A DNA stretch of 15,165 nt, from positions 1 to 15,165 of the forward strand of contig JBDRHL010000080.1 in assembly GCA_043816955.1 (NCBI GenBank), written 5' to 3'. This document shows, piece by piece, positions 8,592-14,538 of this stretch. The notes under the pieces are model-generated. The model was not told the DNA's origin. It ran no database searches and worked only from the letters and a program-made list of their open reading frames with translations. Every line of letters starts with the position of its first letter. The stretch's first letter is position 1. Both the position numbers and the translations under genes were made by a program. This DNA is from JBDRHL01 sp043816955 (GTDB lineage: Bacteria > Planctomycetota > Phycisphaerae > Sedimentisphaerales > CAYZTY01).

Positions 8592-9287
8592 TTAAAACGT
8601 GATCAGAAAATAAAAACCCGCGATGATGAGAACCACTCCAGCGACCCAGCGAATCGCAGCATCAGCACCCCTGGCAACGAGGCTGACCTTACTTAACGAA
8701 ATTCCCAGCAACACTGCTCCAAGCGGCAGGCTGAAACCTATGGCGAACATTGCCAGCATGAGTGTCGCCCAGAAGACTTTCCCTTGCAGAATCGCCGCTC
8801 CGATCACGATGAAAATGCCGGGATTGCACGGCAGGGAACTGGCAGCGACGATGCCGCCCAGGATAAGACCAGCCAACACAGCTCCGGATTTCCCCAGTCT
8901 ACTTTTGACCCTATCGAACTTGCCAAATGAAAGTTTAAAAGGCAGTAGGTTAAGGGCTGCCAGTCCGAGAAAGACCGCTACTATACCAGCAAAGACCTTC
9001 CAGTATCGGCCCAAGGTATTTTGGGCGACTTGGCCGACAAACCCTGCGAGTCCACCAATAATCATCAGAGAAACAATTGTTCCCACGGTAAAGAGCAGAG
9101 CAGTTTTGACGGCTGCCTTTCGATTGTCGTTTGCCTGAGCACCGGAATAGCCAACTAAAATCCCCAACGCAGGGAGTGTGCAGCAAGCACTGGTGGCGGC
9201 ACTGACCGTACCAAGGATCAATGCAAAAACAAGTCCCAACGGCTGGGAAGCTACTTGCTGTAACATGTTTGTAATATATTCGAGCAT
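8592..9287 (-). CDS. CcdA/DsbD-like polytopic membrane protein
   Basis: 231 residues with about six hydrophobic helices. Two cysteine sites lie in membrane segments in two symmetric halves: SACCTLPALGILVGY (C35, C36) and ASSLPCNPGIF (C154). This two-half arrangement with one redox cysteine per half is that of the CcdA/DsbD transmembrane family, which carries electrons from cytoplasmic thioredoxin across the membrane. The doubled Cys in the first half is unusual. The ATG at 9287 has AAGGA seven bases upstream. The gene is 10 bases after the thioredoxin-fold gene, so the two products likely work as a pair: the membrane protein delivering thiols to, or oxidising, its outward-facing partner. An arsenical-permease role (ArsG type) was considered but the usual N-terminal motif is not seen. 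Confidence 0.8.
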   Translation of the reverse strand: MLEYITNMLQQVASQPLGLVFALILGTVSAATSACCTLPALGILVGYSGAQANDNRKAAVKTALLFTVGTIVSLMIIGGLAGFVGQVAQNTLGRYWKVFAGIVAVFLGLAALNLLPFKLSFGKFDRVKSRLGKSGAVLAGLILGGIVAASSLPCNPGIFIVIGAAILQGKVFWATLMLAMFAIGFSLPLGAVLLGISLSKVSLVARGADAAIRWVAGVVLIIAGFYFLITF

Positions 9288-9297
9288 TATAATATCC

Positions 9298-9984
9298 TTA
9301 TTGCCTTACAGGGCCTATGGGTGTTGATGAAGGGCCACAACCAGATGAACCACCACCAGAAGGACAACAACCTCCTCCTGCACGGGAGGAAGCGACATAT
9401 GCCTGCAGAATTTTCGTTTCCGTTATCTCCCCGGATACAGCCCCCACACCACGACCTTTGCTCATTACCAGCATACTCGGCAAAGTCAGTTGAGCAGCGA
9501 GATCAGCGTATTCCTGCGAACCGGATTGCAAAGTATATAAGCCAAGCTTTGCACCTGAGGCCTCTATCTTTTGTTTGGCAGACGCTATTGCGTCTGTGGT
9601 TTCTTTGTTAACCAAATCACTGCCCTTGGCAGGAATGAAGACAAACACAGCATCTTGATTGATTGCTACTTTATTCAGTGATGTAAGTGAATCCAAAAAC
9701 TCACCCACTGTTTTTTTCTCCTCAACTGCTTTGCCTACAGGTTCCTGTTTATCGATAGTCGAGACCTCGGGTTTCTGTTCATTTACTTCGCCTGTCACGG
9801 GTGCGGCAAATACGGTTGCCGTATTAACTGAGCTAGTTTGTTTTCCGTTCTTTGCTTTGTAAGCAAAAATGCTGCTTATCGCTAACAACACAACAAAACA
9901 AATTACGGCTTTTACTTTTTTGTTCCCCGAAGGTTTACCACAATCACATCCCGGGCCACAATTTTCAGATTCAATCTTTTTCAT
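9298..9984 (-). CDS. Membrane-anchored thioredoxin-fold protein with cysteine-rich ends
   Basis: 228 residues, ATG at 9984 with AAAGGA upstream. A short cytoplasmic N-terminus holds C9, C13 and C15 (NCGPGCDCG), followed by one membrane segment (about 24-42), a linker to about 90, and a thioredoxin-like domain about 92-200 with the cis-proline stretch LTLPSMLVM (P169). The usual active-site CxxC after the first strand is missing (VFVFIPAKGSDLV stands there). A C-terminal tail rich in Gly and Cys follows (GGGCCPSGG, C206/C207, and C216). Cysteines therefore sit at both ends and not in the normal active site, suggesting As(III) or metal binding or a shifted redox centre. The CcdA-like gene follows directly. 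Orientation of the anchor would place the thioredoxin-like domain outside the cytoplasm. Confidence 0.75.
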   Translation of the reverse strand: MKKIESENCGPGCDCGKPSGNKKVKAVICFVVLLAISSIFAYKAKNGKQTSSVNTATVFAAPVTGEVNEQKPEVSTIDKQEPVGKAVEEKKTVGEFLDSLTSLNKVAINQDAVFVFIPAKGSDLVNKETTDAIASAKQKIEASGAKLGLYTLQSGSQEYADLAAQLTLPSMLVMSKGRGVGAVSGEITETKILQAYVASSRAGGGCCPSGGGSSGCGPSSTPIGPVRQ

Positions 9985-10021
9985 ATCTTTTTCCTTTAAT
10001 TTATTTTATAGTTTTCAACAT

Positions 10022-11983
10022 TTATGCAACCTGCGAAACATTGTCTCTTGTGGCGTTTTCAACGGTCAGGCCATCGCTGCCGTTATTTTTTAGCAGCGAG
10101 TCTGTCTTTGCCCACAATAACAGCGTTGAACTGAAAACGACCGTAATACAACCGATCTCCTGAAAAACAACCGCTAATACAGGCGTAAGCATCCCAAAGC
10201 CGGCAAGGATAAACCCAATGACATTGTACATCATAGAAAAGAAAATATTGAGTTTGATACGGAACATAACCTTCCTCGACATATTCATGAAATTTACAAC
10301 CCGCGATAGATCATCATTCATCAAAGTTACATCTGCGGTTTCAACGGCCACGTCTGTCCCGGCTGCACCCATAGCAATACCCACATCAGCCAAAGCTAAT
10401 GCCGGAGCGTCATTGATACCATCGCCAATCATACCAACGATTTTTCCTTGTTTTTGCAGCTTTTCGACAAACTCTAGTTTTTGTTCTGGAAGAAGCTCGG
10501 CCCGGAAATCATCCACCCCGATTTCTTCTGCGACAGATTTGGCTACTTTATGATTGTCTCCAGTAAGCATTATTATGTTTTTAACGCCCATAGCTTTTAG
10601 GGCTGCAATTGACCGCGGAGTCTGGGGGCGAATCTCGTCGGCAATAGCTATCAAGCCGACAGGTTTGTTATCGTTAGTTACAAGAATGGTTGTTCGGCCT
10701 TGCTCGGTTTGTTCTGAAATCGCATACTCGATATACTGCGCGATGCAAAAACCCTTGTCCTGGAGGAACTTACTTTTTCCGACCAGTATTTCCTTGTCAT
10801 CCAGGCGGGCTGTAACACCCATTCCAACCTCAATGTTAAATTCATCAGGGTCTGGAACTTTGATGCCGCACTTTTTTGCCCGAGCCATAACAGACCTTGC
10901 CAGCGGGTGTTCGGAATACTTCTCGGCTATCGCGGCCAAACGCAGAACCTCTTCTTCAGGGATGCCGTTAAACGAAACAATATCGACAACTTTTGGTTTT
11001 CCAAAAGTAAATGTGCCGGTCTTATCTACAAGCAGTACATCCAATTTTTGAGCCAGTTCCAGGAATATGCCGCCTTTGATAAGTACCGAATGACGGGCCA
11101 TATTGGATATGCCAGCGGTCACTGCCGTTGGTGTAGCAATGGCAAAGGCACACGGGCAGGCTACCAGAAGAACCGCGACAGCAATTTTTACATTGCCGGT
11201 TGCCGAAAAAGCTATTACTGCCAGTATAATAACTGTAGGCAAAAACCACGTTGTAAAGCGGTCAGCGAGATTTTGGATGGGGGCTTTTGTCCCCTGAGCC
11301 TGTTCCACAAGATGAACGATTTTTGCCAGTGTGGTATCATTGCCAACCTTGGCTGTTTCTATTTCAAGTCGGCCTGTCTCGTTGAGAGTTCCGCCAAATA
11401 CTTCACTGCCCTTAAACTTTTCGACCGGCATCGATTCGCCGGTAATCGGGGCCTGATTTACGCTGCTTTGACCCGCTATTACTATTCCATCGACAGGGAT
11501 TCTGCCCCCGGGTCTGACAACCGCAATATTACCAATCTGGATTTCACTGACCGGTACAGTAATTTCTCCGTCATCACGGCGTATAGTTACCATCTTGGGG
11601 GTGAGGTCTAATAGATTCCTGATGCTCCTGCGAGTCTTGTCAAGAGTATACGATTCCAGTGCCCCCGCTACCGCCATAATGAATACTATAACTGCCGCCG
11701 CCCTGAACTCACCAATTGCAATTGTGGCAATAAGAGCAACTGTTACGAATACGTTAACGGTTATTTTCCGGTTAAACATATCCTTGAATCCCGCAAGGAA
11801 ACGTAGATAACCGCCGAAAAGAGTAGCAAAGAGCGCCAATCCCGCATTCAAAAGGTATGTACCAATTTCCCAATGGGCCATCGCCCAGCTTGCTATAATT
11901 AAAATGCCGACAACGCAGGGAACGATACTGAGCACCGCTATTTCTCTGTATTTGGCAGCTTTGTTACTTACGTTCTTTGTCAT
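10022..11983 (-). CDS. P1B-type heavy-metal translocating ATPase
   Basis: 653 residues from the ATG at 11983. Signature sites: TGES (181-184), CPC in the membrane (ACPCAFAIATP, 276-278), phosphorylation aspartate D320 in DKTGTFT (Leu is usual where Phe stands), SEHPLA (HP at 359-360) and GDGINDAP (520-525). There is no N-terminal HMA metal-binding domain; the preceding Cys-rich gene may stand in for it (inference). The last two helices read MMYNVIGF and FQEIGCITVVFSS, which matches neither the usual Cu(I) nor the Zn/Cd nor the HEGxT pattern, so the metal is open. The open frame extends upstream to a GTG at 12055, but that part overlaps the Cys-rich tail of the previous gene; 11983 leaves a 20-base overlap. 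Its place in an ars operon suggests a metal(loid) or co-toxic cation exporter. Confidence 0.93.
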   Translation of the reverse strand: MTKNVSNKAAKYREIAVLSIVPCVVGILIIASWAMAHWEIGTYLLNAGLALFATLFGGYLRFLAGFKDMFNRKITVNVFVTVALIATIAIGEFRAAAVIVFIMAVAGALESYTLDKTRRSIRNLLDLTPKMVTIRRDDGEITVPVSEIQIGNIAVVRPGGRIPVDGIVIAGQSSVNQAPITGESMPVEKFKGSEVFGGTLNETGRLEIETAKVGNDTTLAKIVHLVEQAQGTKAPIQNLADRFTTWFLPTVIILAVIAFSATGNVKIAVAVLLVACPCAFAIATPTAVTAGISNMARHSVLIKGGIFLELAQKLDVLLVDKTGTFTFGKPKVVDIVSFNGIPEEEVLRLAAIAEKYSEHPLARSVMARAKKCGIKVPDPDEFNIEVGMGVTARLDDKEILVGKSKFLQDKGFCIAQYIEYAISEQTEQGRTTILVTNDNKPVGLIAIADEIRPQTPRSIAALKAMGVKNIIMLTGDNHKVAKSVAEEIGVDDFRAELLPEQKLEFVEKLQKQGKIVGMIGDGINDAPALALADVGIAMGAAGTDVAVETADVTLMNDDLSRVVNFMNMSRKVMFRIKLNIFFSMMYNVIGFILAGFGMLTPVLAVVFQEIGCITVVFSSTLLLWAKTDSLLKNNGSDGLTVENATRDNVSQVA

Positions 11984-12128
11984 TGCAATTCTTTTTTTCT
12001 GAGGTTTTATTATCTTCGGTATCAGATGGGCCACAACAGTTTCCTCCGCCGCCACAGCATCCGCCAGTATTGGTCATAGACTCCCATATTGTTGCGAAAA
12101 ACCCTTTTTTCTTTTTTTCTATTTCCAT
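11964..12128 (-). CDS. Embedded in-frame small Cys-rich protein (internal start)
   Basis: 54 residues starting at the ATG 12128, inside and in frame with the 151-residue gene. AAGGAG (12143-12138) stands nine bases before this ATG, a full Shine-Dalgarno that the main start does not need there. The protein reads MEIEKKKKGFFATIW followed by CC and CC pairs. The free-standing 51-residue protein at 14694-14539 has the same layout: MSIEDKEKKKGFFAKL then a cysteine cluster, a similar length and an AAGGAG site. This supports the view that the segment is, or once was, an independent gene now fused to the gene before it. Confidence 0.5.
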   Translation of the reverse strand: MEIEKKKKGFFATIWESMTNTGGCCGGGGNCCGPSDTEDNKTSEKKNCNDKERK

Positions 12129-12419
12129 TGCTATCGACTCCTTAATATCGATGTTATCCTTACTATGATTGTTTTTTGATTTGAGATATTGAGCGAATAG
12201 TGTGCCTGGCGGACAAGGGGCACAGCCCAGACAACCGTGCATCTTTTCAGTCGAGGTCTTAAGACGACTGGTTAGGTCGCCAATATCTTCCGGGCAATCC
12301 AGTTCAATTTGGGTCAAAAGCCCCTGAAAGCAGTCGCATGTTAAACATTCCGGATGGGCGACGTTTTTTTCAAGGTCTTTAACAATTTCCTGAACCTGAC
12401 TTCTGCTCAAATTACTCAT
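11964..12419 (-). CDS. Cys-rich putative metal-binding protein
   Basis: 151 residues, ATG at 12419 overlapping the arsC stop as ATGA. Residues 1-82 form one part with ECLTCDC (C25, C28, C30), C42 and HGCLGCAPCPPG (C63, C66, C69). A spacer rich in Asn, Ser and Lys follows, and then a second part from M98 with KKKKGFFATIW and the glycine-cysteine stretch GGCCGGGGNCCG (two CC pairs). I recognise no catalytic domain. Many cysteines suggest binding of thiophilic ions such as As(III), Cd(II) or Cu(I). It is followed by a P1B ATPase that lacks its own metal-binding domain, so delivery to that pump is a plausible role. The second part has its own ribosome-binding site and may also be made alone (separate entry). 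Confidence 0.75.
   Translation of the reverse strand: MSNLSRSQVQEIVKDLEKNVAHPECLTCDCFQGLLTQIELDCPEDIGDLTSRLKTSTEKMHGCLGCAPCPPGTLFAQYLKSKNNHSKDNIDIKESIAMEIEKKKKGFFATIWESMTNTGGCCGGGGNCCGPSDTEDNKTSEKKNCNDKERK
12138..12143 (-). promoter_or_regulatory. Internal Shine-Dalgarno
   Basis: AAGGAG on the - strand within the coding region of the Cys-rich gene (codons for Lys-Glu), nine bases before the in-frame ATG at 12128. Confidence 0.55.
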
Positions 12420-12865
12420 TTTTGATTCTTTTCCAGATATTGCGGCAGCTTCTCGACAAGCACCTTAATCTCATCACGAACACGACGATAAATGTTCAAA
12501 GCTTCCTCTTCGGTTTTTGTTTCCTTTGCTAGTCTGGGCGGATCGTCAAAGCCAACGTGTAAAACTTTTGTCTTGCCGGGGAACATCGGGCAGCTTTCAT
12601 GTGCGTTGTCACAAACAGTTACGACGTAATCGAAACCAATATCTTTTAATTCATTAAGATGCTTTGAATGGTGGCCTGAAATATTAACACCGACCTCAGC
12701 CATAACTTTGACAGCATTAGGATTAAGGCCATGTGTTTCGATACCTGCAGAATATGGTTCGACACAATCGTTTTTCAGATGTCTTGCCCAACCCTCAGCC
12801 ATCTGACTTCTGCACGAATTGCCTGTACACAGAAATAGGATTCTTAACTTATATTTTGATGTCAT
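12416..12865 (-). CDS. arsC: Arsenate reductase, thioredoxin-coupled (LMW-phosphatase fold)
   Basis: 149 residues. It reduces arsenate to arsenite in the cytoplasm. The P-loop is FLCTGNSCRSQ, with nucleophile C13 and the family's serine and arginine. The redox pair C85 and C92 lies in VCDNAHESCPMF, with the seven-residue spacing of the thioredoxin-dependent class (C82/C89 in the well-studied staphylococcal enzyme). The acidic region GFDDPP follows as usual. Length is normal. The ATG overlaps the stop of the MtrA-like gene as ATGA, and its own stop overlaps the next start in the same way, so translation of all three is likely coupled. A fossil of a second, diverged arsC start lies 750 bases upstream. 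Confidence 0.96.
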   Translation of the reverse strand: MTSKYKLRILFLCTGNSCRSQMAEGWARHLKNDCVEPYSAGIETHGLNPNAVKVMAEVGVNISGHHSKHLNELKDIGFDYVVTVCDNAHESCPMFPGKTKVLHVGFDDPPRLAKETKTEEEALNIYRRVRDEIKVLVEKLPQYLEKNQK

Positions 12866-13614
12866 TGTGGTTCTTTCATTTTCAGATTGTTTGTTTCATT
12901 TTCCATAGGAGGATGCTTTTTCCCTTCAGCCGCTTTCCTGATGCGTTCCATCAATGTCTGTATCTTCTCTTTCTGTTTTCGTTCCTCATCACTTTTCGGT
13001 TCCTCAGAGGGCCGCGTAATTTTCCATGTGACTTTTCCGCTCAGCGGTGGTTCCGGGTACGCCCCGGGGTCATATAGTTCATACTGTCCAAAATGCGTGG
13101 GTTTTTCCTGATAGCAAGACCAGACCACTCGTCGCACAACATCGACAGAACCTTCATTGATAAGGTCTATTACCGTCACCTGCCTGCGAAAACGATCCAC
13201 AAATTCCAGCGGAATATTAAAAAGATATGGCGTGGGAGCTTCAGTTCCAACAATACGCTTGCGCTCGTCCAAGCCGTTCTTAGCCAATGCAAGTATTGTA
13301 TCTCCGACCAAGTGACCGGGCGATTCAGGGCCGCACACAATCAAGTAGCGAATATTGGAATTGGAAACAACATTGCAGATTACCTTTTCCAAGCCGATAT
13401 TTTCGGTTTGTAATGTACCGGCTAAGGCAGCACCGCTTTCGACAGCCACGCGGACAAGGCTTTCGATATCAGCAGGAGTTTCCTCCCGCATCCAACGCAG
13501 TATCACCACAACTGCTACTGGAGAATAGTCATTTCCACGAAGGTAACAACCTTCTTCAGGTGGATATTCAGTTGCAGGTTCTGCCTTTTTTATCTCAGAC
13601 ATTAGCGCACTCAT
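12862..13614 (-). CDS. MtrA-like putative corrinoid-binding protein
   Basis: 250 residues from the ATG at 13614. The core (about 20-170) closely resembles MtrA, subunit A of the methanogen tetrahydromethanopterin S-methyltransferase: LAGTLQTENIGLEKV, NVVSNSNIRYLIVCG, PGHLVGDTILAL and KRIVGTEAPTPYL each follow the family pattern in order. His101 in ESPGH stands where MtrA has the histidine that ligates cobalt of the corrinoid (His84 in the methanogen protein). The methanogen C-terminal membrane helix is absent; instead there is a charged tail, about 195-250, rich in Lys and Glu. The frame stays open to a TTG at 13701, but that stretch is the out-of-frame shadow of an arsC relic, so I use 13614, whose ATG overlaps the relic's TGA as ATGA; an ATG at 13602 is also possible. 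A methyl-transfer role with arsenic is inference. Confidence 0.85.
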   Translation of the reverse strand: MSALMSEIKKAEPATEYPPEEGCYLRGNDYSPVAVVVILRWMREETPADIESLVRVAVESGAALAGTLQTENIGLEKVICNVVSNSNIRYLIVCGPESPGHLVGDTILALAKNGLDERKRIVGTEAPTPYLFNIPLEFVDRFRRQVTVIDLINEGSVDVVRRVVWSCYQEKPTHFGQYELYDPGAYPEPPLSGKVTWKITRPSEEPKSDEERKQKEKIQTLMERIRKAAEGKKHPPMENETNNLKMKEPQ

Positions 13615-13682
13615 CTTTCCGCTATCTGGCTTCGGCAGGAATTGCCAGTACACAAAAACAAGACTTTTTGTTTGTCCTTCAT
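13611..13682 (-). pseudogene. Fossil 5' end of a second arsC, now a 23-codon leader
   Basis: From the ATG at 13682 the frame reads MKDKQKVLFLCTGNSCRSQ and then IAER before a TGA at 13613-13611. This is the N-terminus and complete P-loop of an LMW-phosphatase-type arsenate reductase; the family usually continues with Trp and a basic helix, and TGA differs from TGG (Trp) by one base. Nothing of the rest of arsC follows. Codon use differs from the intact arsC at many positions, so it is not a recent copy. It has a good ribosome-binding site and its stop overlaps the MtrA-like start, so it may still be translated as a coupling leader. Confidence 0.75.
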
Positions 13683-13684
13683 AT

Positions 13685-14020
13685 TCAATCTTCCTTTGCA
13701 AGTTTGATGGTTATATCTTTCGGCAAGGCCAGACCTGCGGCAACCTGCATTGCCTTGAATAATCCGACCGGCACTGCACAGCCTGCACAACACCCTGTGA
13801 GAGTTTCTCGTACAGTTGCCATAATCACGTCTGGGCCGCCGAGACTGATTTCCTGATATGCATCAATCGGGCTTTTTTCTCCAACCGCCTTAGCCAGATG
13901 GGCAATTTTATCGCAATTTGTATCAATATTGAACGTCACATTCTGACTATCATCGCTATTAACTCGTGCGGTTGTATGTAAGCCGCAGATGCCGGCATCA
14001 ATCTCAACTATTGCTCTCAT
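13685..14020 (-). CDS. Small conserved-looking Cys protein of unknown function
   Basis: 111 residues, ATG at 14020 overlapping the arsR stop as ATGA. Cysteines are placed as in a binding or redox site: AGICGLHT (C12), NCDKIAHL (C36) and TGCCAGCAVP (C77, C78, C81), followed by a helix and LALPKDITIKL. The small alpha/beta pattern (strand, Cys, acidic loop, NC-helix, CC-x2-C-VP, helix, strand) resembles a family of uncharacterised short proteins (possibly DUF6951); I could not confirm the name. It stands directly before the MtrA-like gene, which may make it a partner of that protein or an As(III)-binding protein. No enzymatic motif is visible. Confidence 0.8.
   Translation of the reverse strand: MRAIVEIDAGICGLHTTARVNSDDSQNVTFNIDTNCDKIAHLAKAVGEKSPIDAYQEISLGGPDVIMATVRETLTGCCAGCAVPVGLFKAMQVAAGLALPKDITIKLAKED
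13692..13696 (-). promoter_or_regulatory. Shine-Dalgarno of the arsC relic
   Basis: AAGGA on the - strand, nine bases before the ATG at 13682. It lies within the last codons of the preceding gene. Confidence 0.55.
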
Positions 14021-14385
14021 ATTTCTTTAGTCCTTTTATAACATTCACAAAGTTGGTCTTTGCTCATTTTTTGCATCCGCCGCAACTGTTTGCTATCGTC
14101 TAAAACACGTTTGTCATTTTTTAAATGTCTTTGGAGCCAGCCGAGTATTTCGCGAGATTTTTTAGCGCCGTCGGCTAAACGATAATAAATCCAGCGGCCC
14201 TCCTTGCGCGTCTCGACCAGCCCGGCTTGACGAAGAATGGACATATGCTTAGACACCGTTGATGGGGCCAGTCCCAGCATTTCAATAATCTGGCAAACGC
14301 AGAGTTCACCGCCAGCAAGCATCATCAATGCCCGAACACGGTTTTCATCTGACAGAGCTTTGGTGATATTCAATATTTCAAGCAT
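14017..14385 (-). CDS. arsR: ArsR/SmtB-family arsenic-responsive repressor
   Basis: 122 residues, ATG at 14385 with AGGAG about ten bases upstream. The winged helix has LSDENRVRAL, GELCVCQIIEML and the recognition helix PSTVSKHMSILRQAGLV, then the wing RKEGRWIYYRL. The As(III)-binding CxC motif (C29, C31) of the ArsR alpha-3 helix is present, but the third cysteine of the E. coli type (CVCDLC) is replaced by a non-Cys residue. A second pair, C113 and C115 (QLCECYK), lies near the C-terminus and could supply the third ligand. It is the first gene after the promoter and would repress the whole operon until arsenite binds. Confidence 0.96.
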   Translation of the reverse strand: MLEILNITKALSDENRVRALMMLAGGELCVCQIIEMLGLAPSTVSKHMSILRQAGLVETRKEGRWIYYRLADGAKKSREILGWLQRHLKNDKRVLDDSKQLRRMQKMSKDQLCECYKRTKEI

Positions 14386-14405
14386 CAGCTATATATCTCC
14401 TATGA

Positions 14406-14421
14406 TTCGCCATATAACGAA
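14406..14421. promoter_or_regulatory. Candidate ArsR operator
   Basis: Inverted repeat TTCG-N8-CGAA (TTCGCCATATAACGAA) between the -10 box and the arsR start, covering the expected transcription start. This is where an ArsR repressor commonly binds. Symmetry is limited to the four-base arms. A perfect palindrome, CAATGCATTG, at 14479-14488, upstream of the -35 box, is an alternative site. Confidence 0.5.
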
Positions 14422-14423
14422 GT

Positions 14424-14451
14424 ATTATATACAAAAAAATATTCTTGTCAA
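14424..14451 (-). promoter_or_regulatory. Sigma70-type promoter of the ars operon
   Basis: On the - strand TTGACA (14451-14446), a 16-base A/T-rich spacer and TATAAT (14429-14424): both boxes are perfect consensus. The expected start is near 14417, giving a leader of about 30 bases before the arsR ATG. Confidence 0.8.
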
Positions 14452-14494
14452 ATTATTTTAAATATTTCTGCAACGCCCCAATGCATTGTATCCT

Positions 14495-14519
14495 TAACTC
14501 GCGGTATTGGCGAGAGTTA
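14495..14519. repeat. Imperfect stem-loop between the two - strand gene groups
   Basis: TAACTCGC pairs with GCGAGAGTTA (five perfect inner pairs CTCGC/GCGAG and three outer pairs with a two-base bulge) around a seven-base loop. It lies 20 bases after the stop of the 51-residue gene and before the ars promoter. It could be a weak terminator, but no T-run follows on the - strand. Confidence 0.35.
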
Positions 14520-14538
14520 GTGTTCATTAGATTCACTT

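Noticed and set aside
8592..9984. ArsG (aromatic arsenical permease) and ArsF (nitroreductase subunit) for the CcdA-like and thioredoxin-like genes
   Set aside because: The context invites it, but the expected N-terminal cysteine motif of ArsG and the CxxC region of ArsF are not seen.
10907..11611. Long + strand open frame opposite the ATPase gene
   Set aside because: It is the antisense shadow of a clear P-type ATPase, including its CPC and DKTGT regions; the same holds for the + strand frame at 8623-9138 opposite the CcdA-like gene.
11984..12055. GTG start at 12055 for the P1B ATPase
   Set aside because: The added 24 residues overlap the Cys-rich coding tail of the previous gene in another frame; the GGAGG nearby is produced by its Gly codons. 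The ATG at 11983 is the simpler start, though its ribosome-binding site is weak.
13615..13701. TTG start at 13701 for the MtrA-like gene
   Set aside because: The extra 29 residues are an out-of-frame reading of the arsC relic, so they are unlikely to be real protein.
14495..14519. Intrinsic terminator before the ars promoter
   Set aside because: The stem is short and bulged and no T-run follows on the - strand; kept only as a weak stem-loop.
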